Made by a program: the position numbers and the translations under genes
Notes under the pieces: model-generated
Told to the model about the DNA's origin: nothing
The model's database searches: none
What the model saw: only the letters and a program-made list of their open reading frames with translations
Part shown: positions 37,249 through 47,400 of the stretch, piece by piece
Layout of the letters: each line of letters opens with the position of its first letter
Numbering within the stretch: the stretch's first letter is position 1
Assembly (NCBI RefSeq): GCF_900106535.1
Contig: NZ_FNOH01000020.1
Span: 1-64,000, forward strand
Origin: Myxococcus xanthus
GTDB lineage: Bacteria > Myxococcota > Myxococcia > Myxococcales > Myxococcaceae
Length of the DNA: 64,000 nucleotides
Direction of reading: 5' to 3'

Positions 37249-38910
37249 ATGCTGCGGACACTGGCCCTGAGTTGCTGCCTGTTTTCCCCGCTCGTCTTCG
37301 CCTCCACACCGGAGCTCCGCACCCTGACGGGCACCCTGCACGTGGTGGCCGGCGGCCCGGGTGACCAGACGGACCCGCACGTCAGCGGACCGCTGGTGGC
37401 CTATACGAACGAGTCCCGTGGCACGAGCGAGATTCGCTACCACGACCTGCGGACCTCCGCGGATGCGGCCATCCCCAATGGGGGCGCGTTCGACTTCGTG
37501 TCGGACATCTCGGACGGCACCATCGTCTTCACGCGCGTGAGTACTTCGAGCGCCATCTACACGTTCGACGTGGCCGTGGACGCGGCACCGCGGGAGCTGG
37601 CTCCGGAGGCGGGCAGTAGCCGGCGCTCCGCGGTGATTGGCGGCCGCACGGTGGCGTGGCAGGACTTCGGCTACACCGGCGTGACGTCGCAGCCGGAGAT
37701 TGCCGTGTATGACCTGGACCAGGGCACGCTCACCCGGCTCACGGATGACACGTTCCAGGACCGTGCGCCCGCGGTGTCGCCGGATGGCTCGACGGTGGTC
37801 TGGGCCAAGTGCGACGAGCAGGGCCTGCGTTGCGACATCTGGCAGGCGCGGCGAGGCGCCTACGGATTCAGCTCACAGGCGCTGACGGGCAGCGAGGGCG
37901 AGGAGTCGCAGCCGGACACCAACGGGGACATCGCCGTCTACGCCAGCACGCGGACCCTGGATGGCGTGACGGACCGGGACATCTACTGGAAGCCCCTGAA
38001 CGGCGGCACGGAGCAGCGGCTGGCGCTGCCGGGCATGGACGCGAATCCCAGCATCAGCGGCTCGCTGATTGCCTTCGAACGCAGGGACCCGGTGAGGAAC
38101 GACTTCGACATCGTGCTCTACGACTTGAGCACCGAGACGCTCTACGCCATCACCGAGACGCCGGAGAACGAGAGCCTCACCGACCTGAGCGTGGACGCGG
38201 ACGGCACGGTGCGCGTGGTGTGGACCGTTTCGGAGAACGGCGACTTCAACGTCCATGCCTTCACCTTCAAGTTGGATGATGAGCCCGGGTGCAAGCTCGC
38301 GGCGGTGGACACGCCGTCCCCCGAGGCGGTCTGCGCGCGGCCCGGTACCTGGCCGCTGCTCGCGGCGCTGGAAGTGGCGCGCACCAGTGGTCAGCCCAAC
38401 GGCGTGGCGCTCGGGTTCGCGGGCACGGGTGAGGGCGTGTTGTGCGTGGACAACGGCTACAACGGCGAGGACTCCACCGCGGGCTGGGTGTGGATCAACG
38501 GCCGCGAGCTGGTGGACCCGTCTCGCTTCAAGCAGGGTGTTCCGCTGGTGGCCACGCGCGCGCCGCTGGATGGGCACAACTCGCTGGCGGCGCTCATCTC
38601 CGGCAAGCCCGGCAGTGCCTTCCGGCTGCGCGTCTATGGTCCCCCCGCCGTGTGTCAGCCCGTGGCGGATACCTCCACGGGAGCCCGCGTCATTCCGGGG
38701 CGTGCGCTGAAGGCGGTGTCATCTTCGTCCTCGGCGGTGTCGCCGGCGACCTTCGTGCCCGAAGGGCCGGTGCATGACACAGCGCTTCGGGGCTGTAGCA
38801 CGGGCGGCGGGCCGTTGACGCTTTCCGGGGTGATCCTGTTGCTGGCGTGTTGGCTGCGTCCGAGCGCGCGGATGCGGAAGGCGCTTCGGCACAGCCACCG
38901 CGCCCTGTAG
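37249..38910 (+). CDS. TolB-like beta-propeller MYXO-CTERM surface protein
   Basis: 553 residues with a signal peptide (TLALSCCLFSPLVFAS). Residues about 35-350 form TolB/WD40-type repeats (EIRYHDLRTSADAAI; IAVYDLDQGTLTRLTDD; PAVSPDGSTVVWAKCD; IVLYDLSTETLYAITE), followed by a beta domain with Cys pairs. The C-terminus is RGCSTGGG, a hydrophobic helix (LSGVILLLACWL) and Arg/Lys, matching the MYXO-CTERM sorting signal that myxosortases process to display proteins on the surface. The ATG at 37249 follows GGGAGG. It is the first gene under the c-di-GMP riboswitch; the next gene begins within about 40 bases. Confidence 0.85.
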   Translation: MLRTLALSCCLFSPLVFASTPELRTLTGTLHVVAGGPGDQTDPHVSGPLVAYTNESRGTSEIRYHDLRTSADAAIPNGGAFDFVSDISDGTIVFTRVSTSSAIYTFDVAVDAAPRELAPEAGSSRRSAVIGGRTVAWQDFGYTGVTSQPEIAVYDLDQGTLTRLTDDTFQDRAPAVSPDGSTVVWAKCDEQGLRCDIWQARRGAYGFSSQALTGSEGEESQPDTNGDIAVYASTRTLDGVTDRDIYWKPLNGGTEQRLALPGMDANPSISGSLIAFERRDPVRNDFDIVLYDLSTETLYAITETPENESLTDLSVDADGTVRVVWTVSENGDFNVHAFTFKLDDEPGCKLAAVDTPSPEAVCARPGTWPLLAALEVARTSGQPNGVALGFAGTGEGVLCVDNGYNGEDSTAGWVWINGRELVDPSRFKQGVPLVATRAPLDGHNSLAALISGKPGSAFRLRVYGPPAVCQPVADTSTGARVIPGRALKAVSSSSSAVSPATFVPEGPVHDTALRGCSTGGGPLTLSGVILLLACWLRPSARMRKALRHSHRAL

Positions 38911-38946
38911 ACTGACGCGGCCCTGAACCGGTTTCTCCTCTTCGGA

Positions 38947-40848
38947 TTGTTGCTGCTGTGTGCCCCGGCCTGGGCGGACACGCTCGAGATACTCGGGCCG
39001 TCGTCCGCCGTGGCGCCGGATGGATTCCCCGTGGCGCTCGTCCGCAAGGATTCGGCGGGCCGTCCGGTTCCGATGGGGAAGCCTTCGGTGCAGGCAGACG
39101 GCGCGGAGCTGCGAGAGGACACCGCGGAGCCGCCGCTGCGCACGTTCGTGGTGACGCCGCGTCCGGGCGCGCGTGACGTCGTGGTCCGCGCGAACGTGGA
39201 TGGACTGGCGGCCCAGGCGCGCTACGTGCTGGGGCCACCGGCCGCCGAGGTGCGGCTGGCGCTGGAGCCACCCGCACCCGTGAAGGGCAAGGACACGGAA
39301 GCGCGGCTCACCGTCCAGTTGGTCCGGCCGGATGGCACCGCGGATGACAGCGGCGCGCCTCCCGTGGTGAGGGTGAGCGTGGGCCGCGTGGAAGGGCTGG
39401 AGCGGACGGGGCCGGGCACGTATCGCGCGCGTTACGTCCTGCCGGACACGCGTTACCCCGAAGTGGCCATCCTGGTGGCCTTCTCCGCGTGGCCCAGTCC
39501 GCAGTCGGTGCATGGGGCTTACGGGCGCGTGCTCGTTCCGCTGGCCGCGTCCGTGAATCTGCCGGGAACGACGGAGCCCGACGCGGAGATTGCCATCGAC
39601 ATCGCGGGCCAGACGTTCGGTCCGGCGGTGGCCGGGCATGACGGTCGCTTCCGGGTGCCCATCATCGTGCCGCCCGGACATCGCATCGGGCAGGGGCGGG
39701 TGGTGGACAAGGTGGGCAACGTGCGGCGGATGCCCATCGACCTGAGGCTGCCGCCCACCGATGGCCTGGCCTGCGTGCTTCAGCCGCAGCGGCTCCCCTC
39801 GGACGGCGTGTCCCAGGCCCGGCTGGTCTGCGCGACGAGTGATGCCATGGGCCAGCCCGTGGACGACGCGCGCGTTACGACCCAGGTCCGCCACGGCACC
39901 TTGCGCGGCCCCACGCGCGCGCCGGGAGGATTGCTGGAGTGGCGCTACACCGCGCCGCGGAAGTTGGTGAGCGACGAGCGCATCGAGGTTGCGTGGCCTC
40001 AGCGAGGGCCCGGCTCGCGCGAGTCTCCGGCGCTGGAGTTGGTGCAGGGGCCCGTCGCGATGACCCGCCTCGAAGTGGGTGATGCGCTGGTGCACCACGG
40101 GGCTCGCACGCGTGTGGAAGTGACGGCGCGGGATGCTTTCGACCGTCCCCGGCCGGGTGCGACGGTGGAGTTGAGCGCACTGGTGGGAACCTTCGGTCCG
40201 GCGGAGGAGCCACAGCCGGGGACCTTCATCAGCGCCTGGGCTCCGCCAGCCACGGGGGCAGCGACGGACGTGGACCTGCGTGCTCGCGCATGGGGGCCTT
40301 CGGGCCATGAGCCGGCGCGCATCACCGTGTGGCGGGCCGCAGGCGAGCTGTACGCGGGCGTGTCCGACCTGGCGGGTCTGCCGGTGCCGGGACAGCCGCT
40401 GCGTGTGGATGGCCGCGAGGTGACGACGGGCACGGACGGCACGGTGCGCCTGGGGCCCGCGCGCCCGGGAACGCTGGAGATTTCGCACGGCGTGTGGACG
40501 GGCCTGACGCGGACGGTTCACGTGTTGGGTGCGGATGGGCCTGTGTTTCCGTTGGAGCGCCCGCTGGTGTCGTCCGCCGCGTCCCAACGCGTGCGACTGG
40601 CACCTGAGATTCCGGTGAACGTGCGGCTCAAGGTGAGCGGGACGCGGGTGACGTACTGGGTGGAGGATGCGAACGGGCAGGTGCTGATGGGGCGCGAGGT
40701 GTTCGTCTCGCTCACGGGTGGTCAGCGAGCCGAAGAGCGGGTGGAGGAGGGGCGCACCTCCTTCACCGTGCGGGCGCCGGGACCGGTGAGTGTCTCCGTC
40801 GCGGATGTCGCCACGGGCGTCACGGCGTTGGCGGAGGTGCGCCCATGA
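38947..40848 (+). CDS. Secreted Ig-like multi-domain protein of the riboswitch operon
   Basis: 633 residues from the TTG at 38947. In-frame translation reaches back to 38923, where a CTG would give the better signal peptide MNRFLLFGLLLLCAPAWA, so a CTG start is possible. The mature protein is all beta: a series of Ig/bacterial Ig-like domains (VSVGRVEGLERTGPGTYRAR; ITVWRAAGELYAGVSDLAGL), including PKD/Invasin-like patterns, and no enzyme motif. It is probably an extracellular or periplasmic partner of the following outer-membrane protein. The stop TGA overlaps the next ATG (ATGATG), showing coupling. I do not recognise a named family. Confidence 0.72.
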   Translation: MLLLCAPAWADTLEILGPSSAVAPDGFPVALVRKDSAGRPVPMGKPSVQADGAELREDTAEPPLRTFVVTPRPGARDVVVRANVDGLAAQARYVLGPPAAEVRLALEPPAPVKGKDTEARLTVQLVRPDGTADDSGAPPVVRVSVGRVEGLERTGPGTYRARYVLPDTRYPEVAILVAFSAWPSPQSVHGAYGRVLVPLAASVNLPGTTEPDAEIAIDIAGQTFGPAVAGHDGRFRVPIIVPPGHRIGQGRVVDKVGNVRRMPIDLRLPPTDGLACVLQPQRLPSDGVSQARLVCATSDAMGQPVDDARVTTQVRHGTLRGPTRAPGGLLEWRYTAPRKLVSDERIEVAWPQRGPGSRESPALELVQGPVAMTRLEVGDALVHHGARTRVEVTARDAFDRPRPGATVELSALVGTFGPAEEPQPGTFISAWAPPATGAATDVDLRARAWGPSGHEPARITVWRAAGELYAGVSDLAGLPVPGQPLRVDGREVTTGTDGTVRLGPARPGTLEISHGVWTGLTRTVHVLGADGPVFPLERPLVSSAASQRVRLAPEIPVNVRLKVSGTRVTYWVEDANGQVLMGREVFVSLTGGQRAEERVEEGRTSFTVRAPGPVSVSVADVATGVTALAEVRP

Positions 40849-43800
40849 TGCGCATGCTGGCCTGCCTGTTCGCCGCCGCGATGCTGGTGCCGCTGAGCAC
40901 CTGGGCGCAGGCGCTGTCGCAGGACACTCCATCGCAGGCCTCCACCATCGCGGGCCGGGTGTGCCAGGACGTGGACGGTGATGGGCTGTGCGGCGCGGAT
41001 GAGCCGGGCCTGCCCGACGTGCGGTTGGTGCTCACCACCGGCCGCGAAGTCCGCACGGACGCGCGGGGCCGCTTCCACATCACCGGCGTCGATGCCCGCG
41101 TGCCGGATTCGGTGGGGGGACTGCACCTGCGGCCAGGGCGTCATCGGCTGAAGGTGGACACGCGCTCGTTGCCGATCTCCAGCCGGGTCAGCCCGGAGGC
41201 GGCGACGGTCGAGGTCCCCTGGGGCGCCGTCGTCCTCCAGGACTTCGCCGTGCGCAGCGTCACGGTGGAGGCCGCGCCCGTGCGGCTCTCCTTTGCCAAG
41301 GCACCGCCCATGGCGGAAGTCGCGCCAGGGCAGGGCGTCGTGCGCTTCCGTGTCGCAGGACAGGCCTCCGCGGGCGACGCCGTCACCGTGTCGGGTGTGG
41401 CAGCCCAGGTGGACGAGAAGGGCGCATGGCAGGCGCAGGTGCCGCTCGTCGAGGGAGAGAACCCACTGTCCATCACCGCCACGGGGGCCCAGGGCACGGT
41501 GCGCCTGTACCGCCAGCGCGTGGACGTGGTCCCGCGTGACGGCGGTTGGTTGGTGGCCCCCAGGCCGATGCTGCCCCTCGCCACGCTCCAGTTGCCCGCG
41601 GGCAGTGACGCGCCCGCGGCCAGTGGCGCCTCCCGCGTGCAGGTCGAGGCGCCCTTGGGGACGCGCATCCGCACGCCCGAGGGCGAAGTCGTGGTGGGGC
41701 CCGAAGGCCGTGCGGATGTCCTGGTGGTGTTGTCCCCGGGGCGCAACCAGGTGCCCGTGCGGCTGTCGCCGCCGGATGCTCCGCCTCGTGACGAGACGCT
41801 GGAGATTGCCGCCGCGGTACGTCCCTTCGCCGTGGGCCTGCTGGACCTGGAGGCCACCTATGCGCCGCGAAATGGCGACGTGCAGCTGCGGGGACGCGGC
41901 TCTGCTCACGCGGAGCTCCGGCTGGGCGCGGTGGACCTGGTGGGCGAGCTGGACCTGCGCGACACGGATGGTCGCACGCTGAACGGTGCCAGCCTGCCAG
42001 ACTGGCTCCGCCCGCGCATGCCGGAGCGCTTCGACCGCGCCGCCGACCCGGACCTCGCGCCCGCGGAGTGGGGGGACGACTCGGTGTCACTGACGCCCAA
42101 TGCCTCGGAGGCACGTCTTCGGTTTGAGGCGCGCCACGCGGAGCACGGCCGCGCGGGCCTGGGCACCTACCGCGCGCAGCTTCACGACCGTGAAGTGGGC
42201 CGTTATCACCGTCCGCTCTTCGGCCCCTACGCGGAGGTTCATGCCGGCGAGGAGGCGACGCGCGTGGGCGTGAAGGCGTTTGGCGGGAGCCTGACGGACC
42301 CGGTGCGGCAGGTGTCCGCGGTGCCCGCGCACGAGGAGCTGCGCGCCACGGGCGGAAGCCTCTACTACCTGGGCGCGGCCTCGGTGGCGGAGGGCTCCGA
42401 GTTGGTGCGCGTGGAGCTGCGGGACGGCGTCACCGGTCTGCCGCTGGGCGAGCGGCACCTCATTCGCGGCATCGACTACGACATCGACTACTTCGCCGGC
42501 CGCATCCTCCTGGCGCGTCCGCTCTCCTTCCTCGCGGGCGAAGCCTGGCTGCGGACCAGCGCGCCCACGGAGTCACCCGAGCCGGTGCTGGTGGTGGACT
42601 ACGCCGCGCTGCGCATCGCGGACGCGGGCGACACGGCGGGCGGTGAGGTGTGGGGCGAGTGGCGCGGCTCGCGGCTGGGACTCGGCGCGGTACGCGAGGG
42701 CCGGGAGGGACGGCCGTACACGCTCTACACGGGACGCGCGAGCACGGCGCTCGGTGGTTACCGCATGGCGGCGGAAGTCGCGTCCAGCCGTGGCACCGCC
42801 GTGGATGCTTCCTTCTTCGGCGTCTCGGATGACGGTGGCCTCAGCTTCATCCGCCCCCGGCCGGACATGGGCACCGGCGCGGAGGCCGTGAGTCTCCAGC
42901 TGTCAGGTCCCGGGCTTCATGGCGAGGGCTCGGTGGACGCGGCGTTCCGCCTGCGCGGGCGGGGTTTCTCCGATGGCGCACACACCGACGCTGCGCGCTT
43001 CCGGCAGTCGTCAATCCGTGTGAGCCAGCCGCTGGGCCGGCTCCGGTTGACGTTGCTGGCGGACGAGCGGAGCTCGGCCGATCCGCGTGAGCCATTCATG
43101 GACAGCCCGTTCTCCGCTCGCGTCCTGGCCGCGGGTGTGGGTTGGGAAGAGGCACGGTGGGGCGTGCGTGCGGAGGTCCGTGACTCGCGGCTGAACGCGG
43201 CGCGGGTGGCAGGAGTGGGGCCCACGCTCTTCGGTGGTCGCACCTCCGCGGGCGTGGCGGGCTCGCTGCGGGTGTTCGAGCGGCTTCAGCTTCGCGCAGC
43301 GCACCGGCAGGCCCTGGCCCTGCATGGCGAAGGGCCCGGGCGCTTCGATGACACCTTCACGTCCGCGGGCGTGGATGTCGAGGTGGACCGGACCACGCGC
43401 GCTGGGGTGTTCGGAGGCTGGGGACCGGAGCTGGGCCCCCGGGCGTGGGCCAACGTTGAGTCGCGGCGGGGGCAGGACGTGTTCTACGGCGGTTACTCCG
43501 TCGACGTGGACGGCCCTGACTTCGGCGCGGGACGGACGCTGACGGGTGCCCGCACGGAGCTGCCGGAGAGTGGCACCGCGCTCTTCGTGGAGGATGTGGG
43601 CTCGCACGACGCGACGGCCGTGCGGCTGGCTCGCGCCGTGGGCTTCCAGCAGCAGGTGACGGGCGGTTTCAGCGTGGGCGCGCGCTACGAGCGCGGCGTG
43701 CGCAGCCTGTTGGACGTGGACAGCCCGCTGCGGCGCGAGGCGGGCGGTGTCTTCGGGCAGCTCGTCCTGGCGCGCTTGCGGCTGGACGGGCGTGTGGAGC

Positions 43801-44441
43801 TTCGCCGGGAGGAGGGCACGCCGGAGCGAGGCGCGGCCACGGCGGTGGACCGTCTGCAAGCGGTGGTGGCACTGGCCGCGCAGGCGCAGTTGCTGGAGGA
43901 CGTGACGGCCTCCGGGCGGGTGGACTTCGCGCGCACCGTCAACGCGGACGTGCTGGAGACGCGGCTGGTGGAAGGCTACGCGGCGGTGGCGTGGCGGCCG
44001 GGGCCCTGGCTGGTGGTGGCGCGTTACGGCATCACCCGCGAGCTGTTGCCCGGCGTCCGGTCCGCCTTCGGAGACCGGGCCTTACAGACCCTCTCTCTCT
44101 TGCCAGCGGTGCGCCTGGGCGACCGGCTCTCCGTGGCGGCGGGCCTGCATGCGGGGCACACCCGGGCGGAGGACTCGGGGCGTTGGGTGTGGACGGGCAC
44201 CCTCCGTCCCGCGGTGCGAATCGTGGGCGGTCTGGAGCTGGGGGCAGAGCTGGCACGGCGAACGGCGTCTCCCGAGGGCGAGCGGCTGACCGCGCTCCGT
44301 GCGGAAGTCGCCTATCGGGTCGATGAGCGGCTGCGCTTGGCCACCGGGTACACACTCCTGGGCTTCAGCGGCTTGGGTTTGTCCCCCGACTCGTCGGACA
44401 ATCAGGACCGGCTCTACCTGCGAGCCGAAGTGGCCTACTAG
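40845..44441 (+). CDS. Large outer-membrane protein with SdrD-B-like N-terminus and predicted beta-barrel
   Basis: 1198 residues with a signal peptide (MLACLFAAAMLVPLSTWAQA). A cadherin/SdrD-B-type domain follows (GRVCQDVDGDGLCGADEPGL, a Ca-binding D-x-D-x-D loop, then VRTDARGRFHITGVDAR), then Ig-like domains to about 330. A motif RHLIRGIDYDIDYFAGRILL (about 540-559) resembles the entry to very large outer-membrane proteins of deltaproteobacteria. The remaining 600 residues are alternating strands with Gly-aromatic turns and end in LYLRAEVAY, with a C-terminal aromatic residue. It is a candidate surface translocator or anchor for its neighbours. Function inferred from layout. Confidence 0.78.
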   Translation: MMRMLACLFAAAMLVPLSTWAQALSQDTPSQASTIAGRVCQDVDGDGLCGADEPGLPDVRLVLTTGREVRTDARGRFHITGVDARVPDSVGGLHLRPGRHRLKVDTRSLPISSRVSPEAATVEVPWGAVVLQDFAVRSVTVEAAPVRLSFAKAPPMAEVAPGQGVVRFRVAGQASAGDAVTVSGVAAQVDEKGAWQAQVPLVEGENPLSITATGAQGTVRLYRQRVDVVPRDGGWLVAPRPMLPLATLQLPAGSDAPAASGASRVQVEAPLGTRIRTPEGEVVVGPEGRADVLVVLSPGRNQVPVRLSPPDAPPRDETLEIAAAVRPFAVGLLDLEATYAPRNGDVQLRGRGSAHAELRLGAVDLVGELDLRDTDGRTLNGASLPDWLRPRMPERFDRAADPDLAPAEWGDDSVSLTPNASEARLRFEARHAEHGRAGLGTYRAQLHDREVGRYHRPLFGPYAEVHAGEEATRVGVKAFGGSLTDPVRQVSAVPAHEELRATGGSLYYLGAASVAEGSELVRVELRDGVTGLPLGERHLIRGIDYDIDYFAGRILLARPLSFLAGEAWLRTSAPTESPEPVLVVDYAALRIADAGDTAGGEVWGEWRGSRLGLGAVREGREGRPYTLYTGRASTALGGYRMAAEVASSRGTAVDASFFGVSDDGGLSFIRPRPDMGTGAEAVSLQLSGPGLHGEGSVDAAFRLRGRGFSDGAHTDAARFRQSSIRVSQPLGRLRLTLLADERSSADPREPFMDSPFSARVLAAGVGWEEARWGVRAEVRDSRLNAARVAGVGPTLFGGRTSAGVAGSLRVFERLQLRAAHRQALALHGEGPGRFDDTFTSAGVDVEVDRTTRAGVFGGWGPELGPRAWANVESRRGQDVFYGGYSVDVDGPDFGAGRTLTGARTELPESGTALFVEDVGSHDATAVRLARAVGFQQQVTGGFSVGARYERGVRSLLDVDSPLRREAGGVFGQLVLARLRLDGRVELRREEGTPERGAATAVDRLQAVVALAAQAQLLEDVTASGRVDFARTVNADVLETRLVEGYAAVAWRPGPWLVVARYGITRELLPGVRSAFGDRALQTLSLLPAVRLGDRLSVAAGLHAGHTRAEDSGRWVWTGTLRPAVRIVGGLELGAELARRTASPEGERLTALRAEVAYRVDERLRLATGYTLLGFSGLGLSPDSSDNQDRLYLRAEVAY

Positions 44442-44450
44442 GAGCAATCC

Positions 44451-47400
44451 GTGCGTCCCCTCGTCATCATCAGCCTCTGCCTGGGTGTTGCCACTGCGGC
44501 ACGCGCCGACTGGGACGTGGATGAGGTGCCGGGCATCGCCCGCAGTGTGGACGTCTTCGCTCCGGGCAGCTACTCGGTGAGCACCTCGACGCAGACGGAG
44601 CTGTTCGAGAACGGCATCCAGTCCGCCGTCTTCCTGCACAGCGACGTCTTCGGCACGTTCTTGTCTCCGATGGGCTGCTTCGCCGTCGTCGTGCGCCCGG
44701 GTGACGTCATCAGTCACCAGAACTGCCGTGCGGCTGGAAACATCATCCCCCCGGACCCGGTGAACACCGTGGTGGGTATCCGGCGGGTGAAGCACACCCC
44801 GTCTGGTACGGGCTATGCCGCGGTGGCCCTCTCTGACGGTGGACTCTCACTGCTGACGGCGTCAGCGGGGCTCGCAGGCCCCACGCCCTGGACGTTGCTG
44901 AGCGCCGGCGCGGGCCTCCTGTCCTCCACGGACGTGCTAGGCGTGGTGGAGACTTCGGATGGCGCGCCCCATGCGCTCTTCAGTGTCACCGGTGTCACCC
45001 GGACGGAGTTCCTCTGGTACACGCGGGACAGGCGTCAGGCGCAGATGGTCGTGCCGTCGCACCTGACCAGCGAGGCTCCGCTCACGGTGGACCTCTTCGC
45101 CGGAAGCGGACCGCATCCCATCGCGTTGTTCGGCAATTCGGACGGCCTGTTCCGCGGACAGTTGGACCCGGCCGGGACGACCTTCTCCGCCGTGATGTTG
45201 CCCGACGGCATGAGCGACGTCCGCATCACCTCGGTGGACGTGAACACGGGCAACGGCAGCGTCCATGGCGAAGGCTTTGGCCTCGCGGTGGGCGTGGATC
45301 CCAGCGGGGAGCCCGTGGTGCTGGGGGCCGTGCCCGCGAGCAGCGCGGACAACGCGGGGACTCAGTGGCGGGTCCACCCGGTCTTCGAGGGCTCGGCGCT
45401 TCCGGGCGCTTCGCAGGCGACGCCGCTCGAGGTGTCGTGCATCGGCTCCTCGTTCTGCCTGTTCATCCTGGACCAGCCGAGCTTCAACGTCGTGACGTAC
45501 GTCAACGCCAACGCCCCCGTGCTGGACGTGGGGCCCTCGCCCATCGTGGTGAACGAAACGGGGACGGCGACGGCTCGGTTCTCCGCCACCGACGCCGACT
45601 CCGATGCGGTGCGCGTGTCGGTGGATGCATCGTCAACGCCGGGCGCCGACCTGGTTGGCGTCAACATCGTGGAGCACCCCGACCAGCTCGACGTGACGCT
45701 CGTTCCGCAGCGGCCCGTCTGCAAGGACGAAGAGGGGCTCCTGCGGGTCTACGCCTCGGACGGGCTCGCGTCCCACGACGTGCAGGCCACGGTGGCCTAC
45801 CGGGTGGTGAACACCAAAGGGCCCGCGCAGCCCACGGTGTTGCCCTCACGGGAGTCGACCACCGCGTCGGGCGCGTCGCGGGTGTTCACCGCGCAGCCGG
45901 CGAGCGAGGCCTGTCCGGCGGTGCGCTACGTCTGGTCTCCCGTCTCAGGACAGTCGGGCGCACCGCTGCTCTCCACCGATGGCGGCGCCCAGGCGACCTT
46001 CACGCCGCCGGAGGTGCTGTGCCAGGAGTCGGGTACCAGCTACGCGTACGAGGTCCGTGGCGTGGATGAAGGCGGCCTGACGTCCAGCGCCGCCGCCATC
46101 TTCACCGTGGACGTCGCGCCCTGGGGCCGGCCGCTGGTTCCCTTCGCCTCGGGCTCGGAGCGGACGCTCACGTCGGGCCCAGGGGCCAGCGTGGACGTGG
46201 TCCCCGATGCGCTGCACACCTGCGAGGGGACGTCCGGATTGCCGACCGTGGACACGGAGTGGCGGCTGAGCGCTTCCGGTTCGGGCATTCCCGACGGTGT
46301 CACCGTGAGGACCGCGGACGGAACGGCCGTCACGTTGCACTCGCCGGTGTCGAGCGAGCGCCTGCGCGTCGAGGCCGCGGAGTGCGCGTACGGGACGCTG
46401 GCCCTCACCGCCAGGAATCGCATTCCCGTTACCGGCGGTGGCACGCAGGACAGCGCTGACGCCGAGCTCCGCGTTCGGGTGGAGCCTTCCCTGGAGGACG
46501 TGGCCACGGGCAGCCTGGAGCTGGGCGTGGTGCCGTCGGGCGAAGGGGACGTGGACATCGCCCTGGACACGTCGCTGAACTGCGTGGACGCGCGCACGCT
46601 GAAGGCGCGGATGTTCCTGGAGACCCTGGGCGGCGAGGCGTTGGACTCGGCGGTGGTGCCGGTACCCGGGACGTGGCGCCCCGCGCTCCCGCGCTCCTGC
46701 ACCCTCGAGTCCTACCGCGTGCGCGGCGAGCTCTTCGACGACAGTGAGGGGCCGGTGCGAGAGGGCGGCCGTGCTCAGACGGAGATTCCCAACCAGCCCC
46801 TGCCGGCGCGGCTGGGAGCGCTCGAAGCCGGGGCGCTGGTGGCACGCTGTGGCGAAGGCGCGAGCGCCACGCTGACGCAGACGATTCCGGCCAATGCCTG
46901 CGGCGAAGTGGCCATCTCCTGGTCCCAGGTGGCGGGGCCCGCGCTGTCAGAAGTCTCCCTGGCGGGCCCGAGCGTCACGGTGAGCACGCAAGAGACAGGG
47001 CTGGAGGCGTTGGTGGGCCAGTCCATCACCCTGCGCGTCCTCGCCGACGCGGGCGGCAGCAACACCGCGACCACGGATTACGTGCTGCCGATTACCTCCG
47101 AGCGCTTCGTGGACGTGCGTCACGCGATGGAGTCGCCCACGGCTTCGGAGAAGGGGCTGGTGGGCGTGGTGGTGGAGCTGCGCAACACCTCCGAGTGCGA
47201 GGTCGGCGGCCTCCACTACCTGGAGAACGTGGACGGGCTGGAGTGGGTGCCCGGCAGCGTGAAGCTGGACGGCGTCGCGGTGGAGGCGCGGGCGGTGGAC
47301 GGTGGCTTCCGGGTGGAGGACATCCGGCTGCCCGCGCAGAGCACGCAGATGCTGACGTACGTGGGCCGCTCGCCGCTGCTGTCCACGCCGCGGCTGGGCG

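Noticed and set aside
38719..40932. 737-codon minus-strand frame opposite the Ig-like gene
   Set aside because: An Arg/His/Pro-rich shadow of the real plus-strand gene, with no motif or ribosome site.
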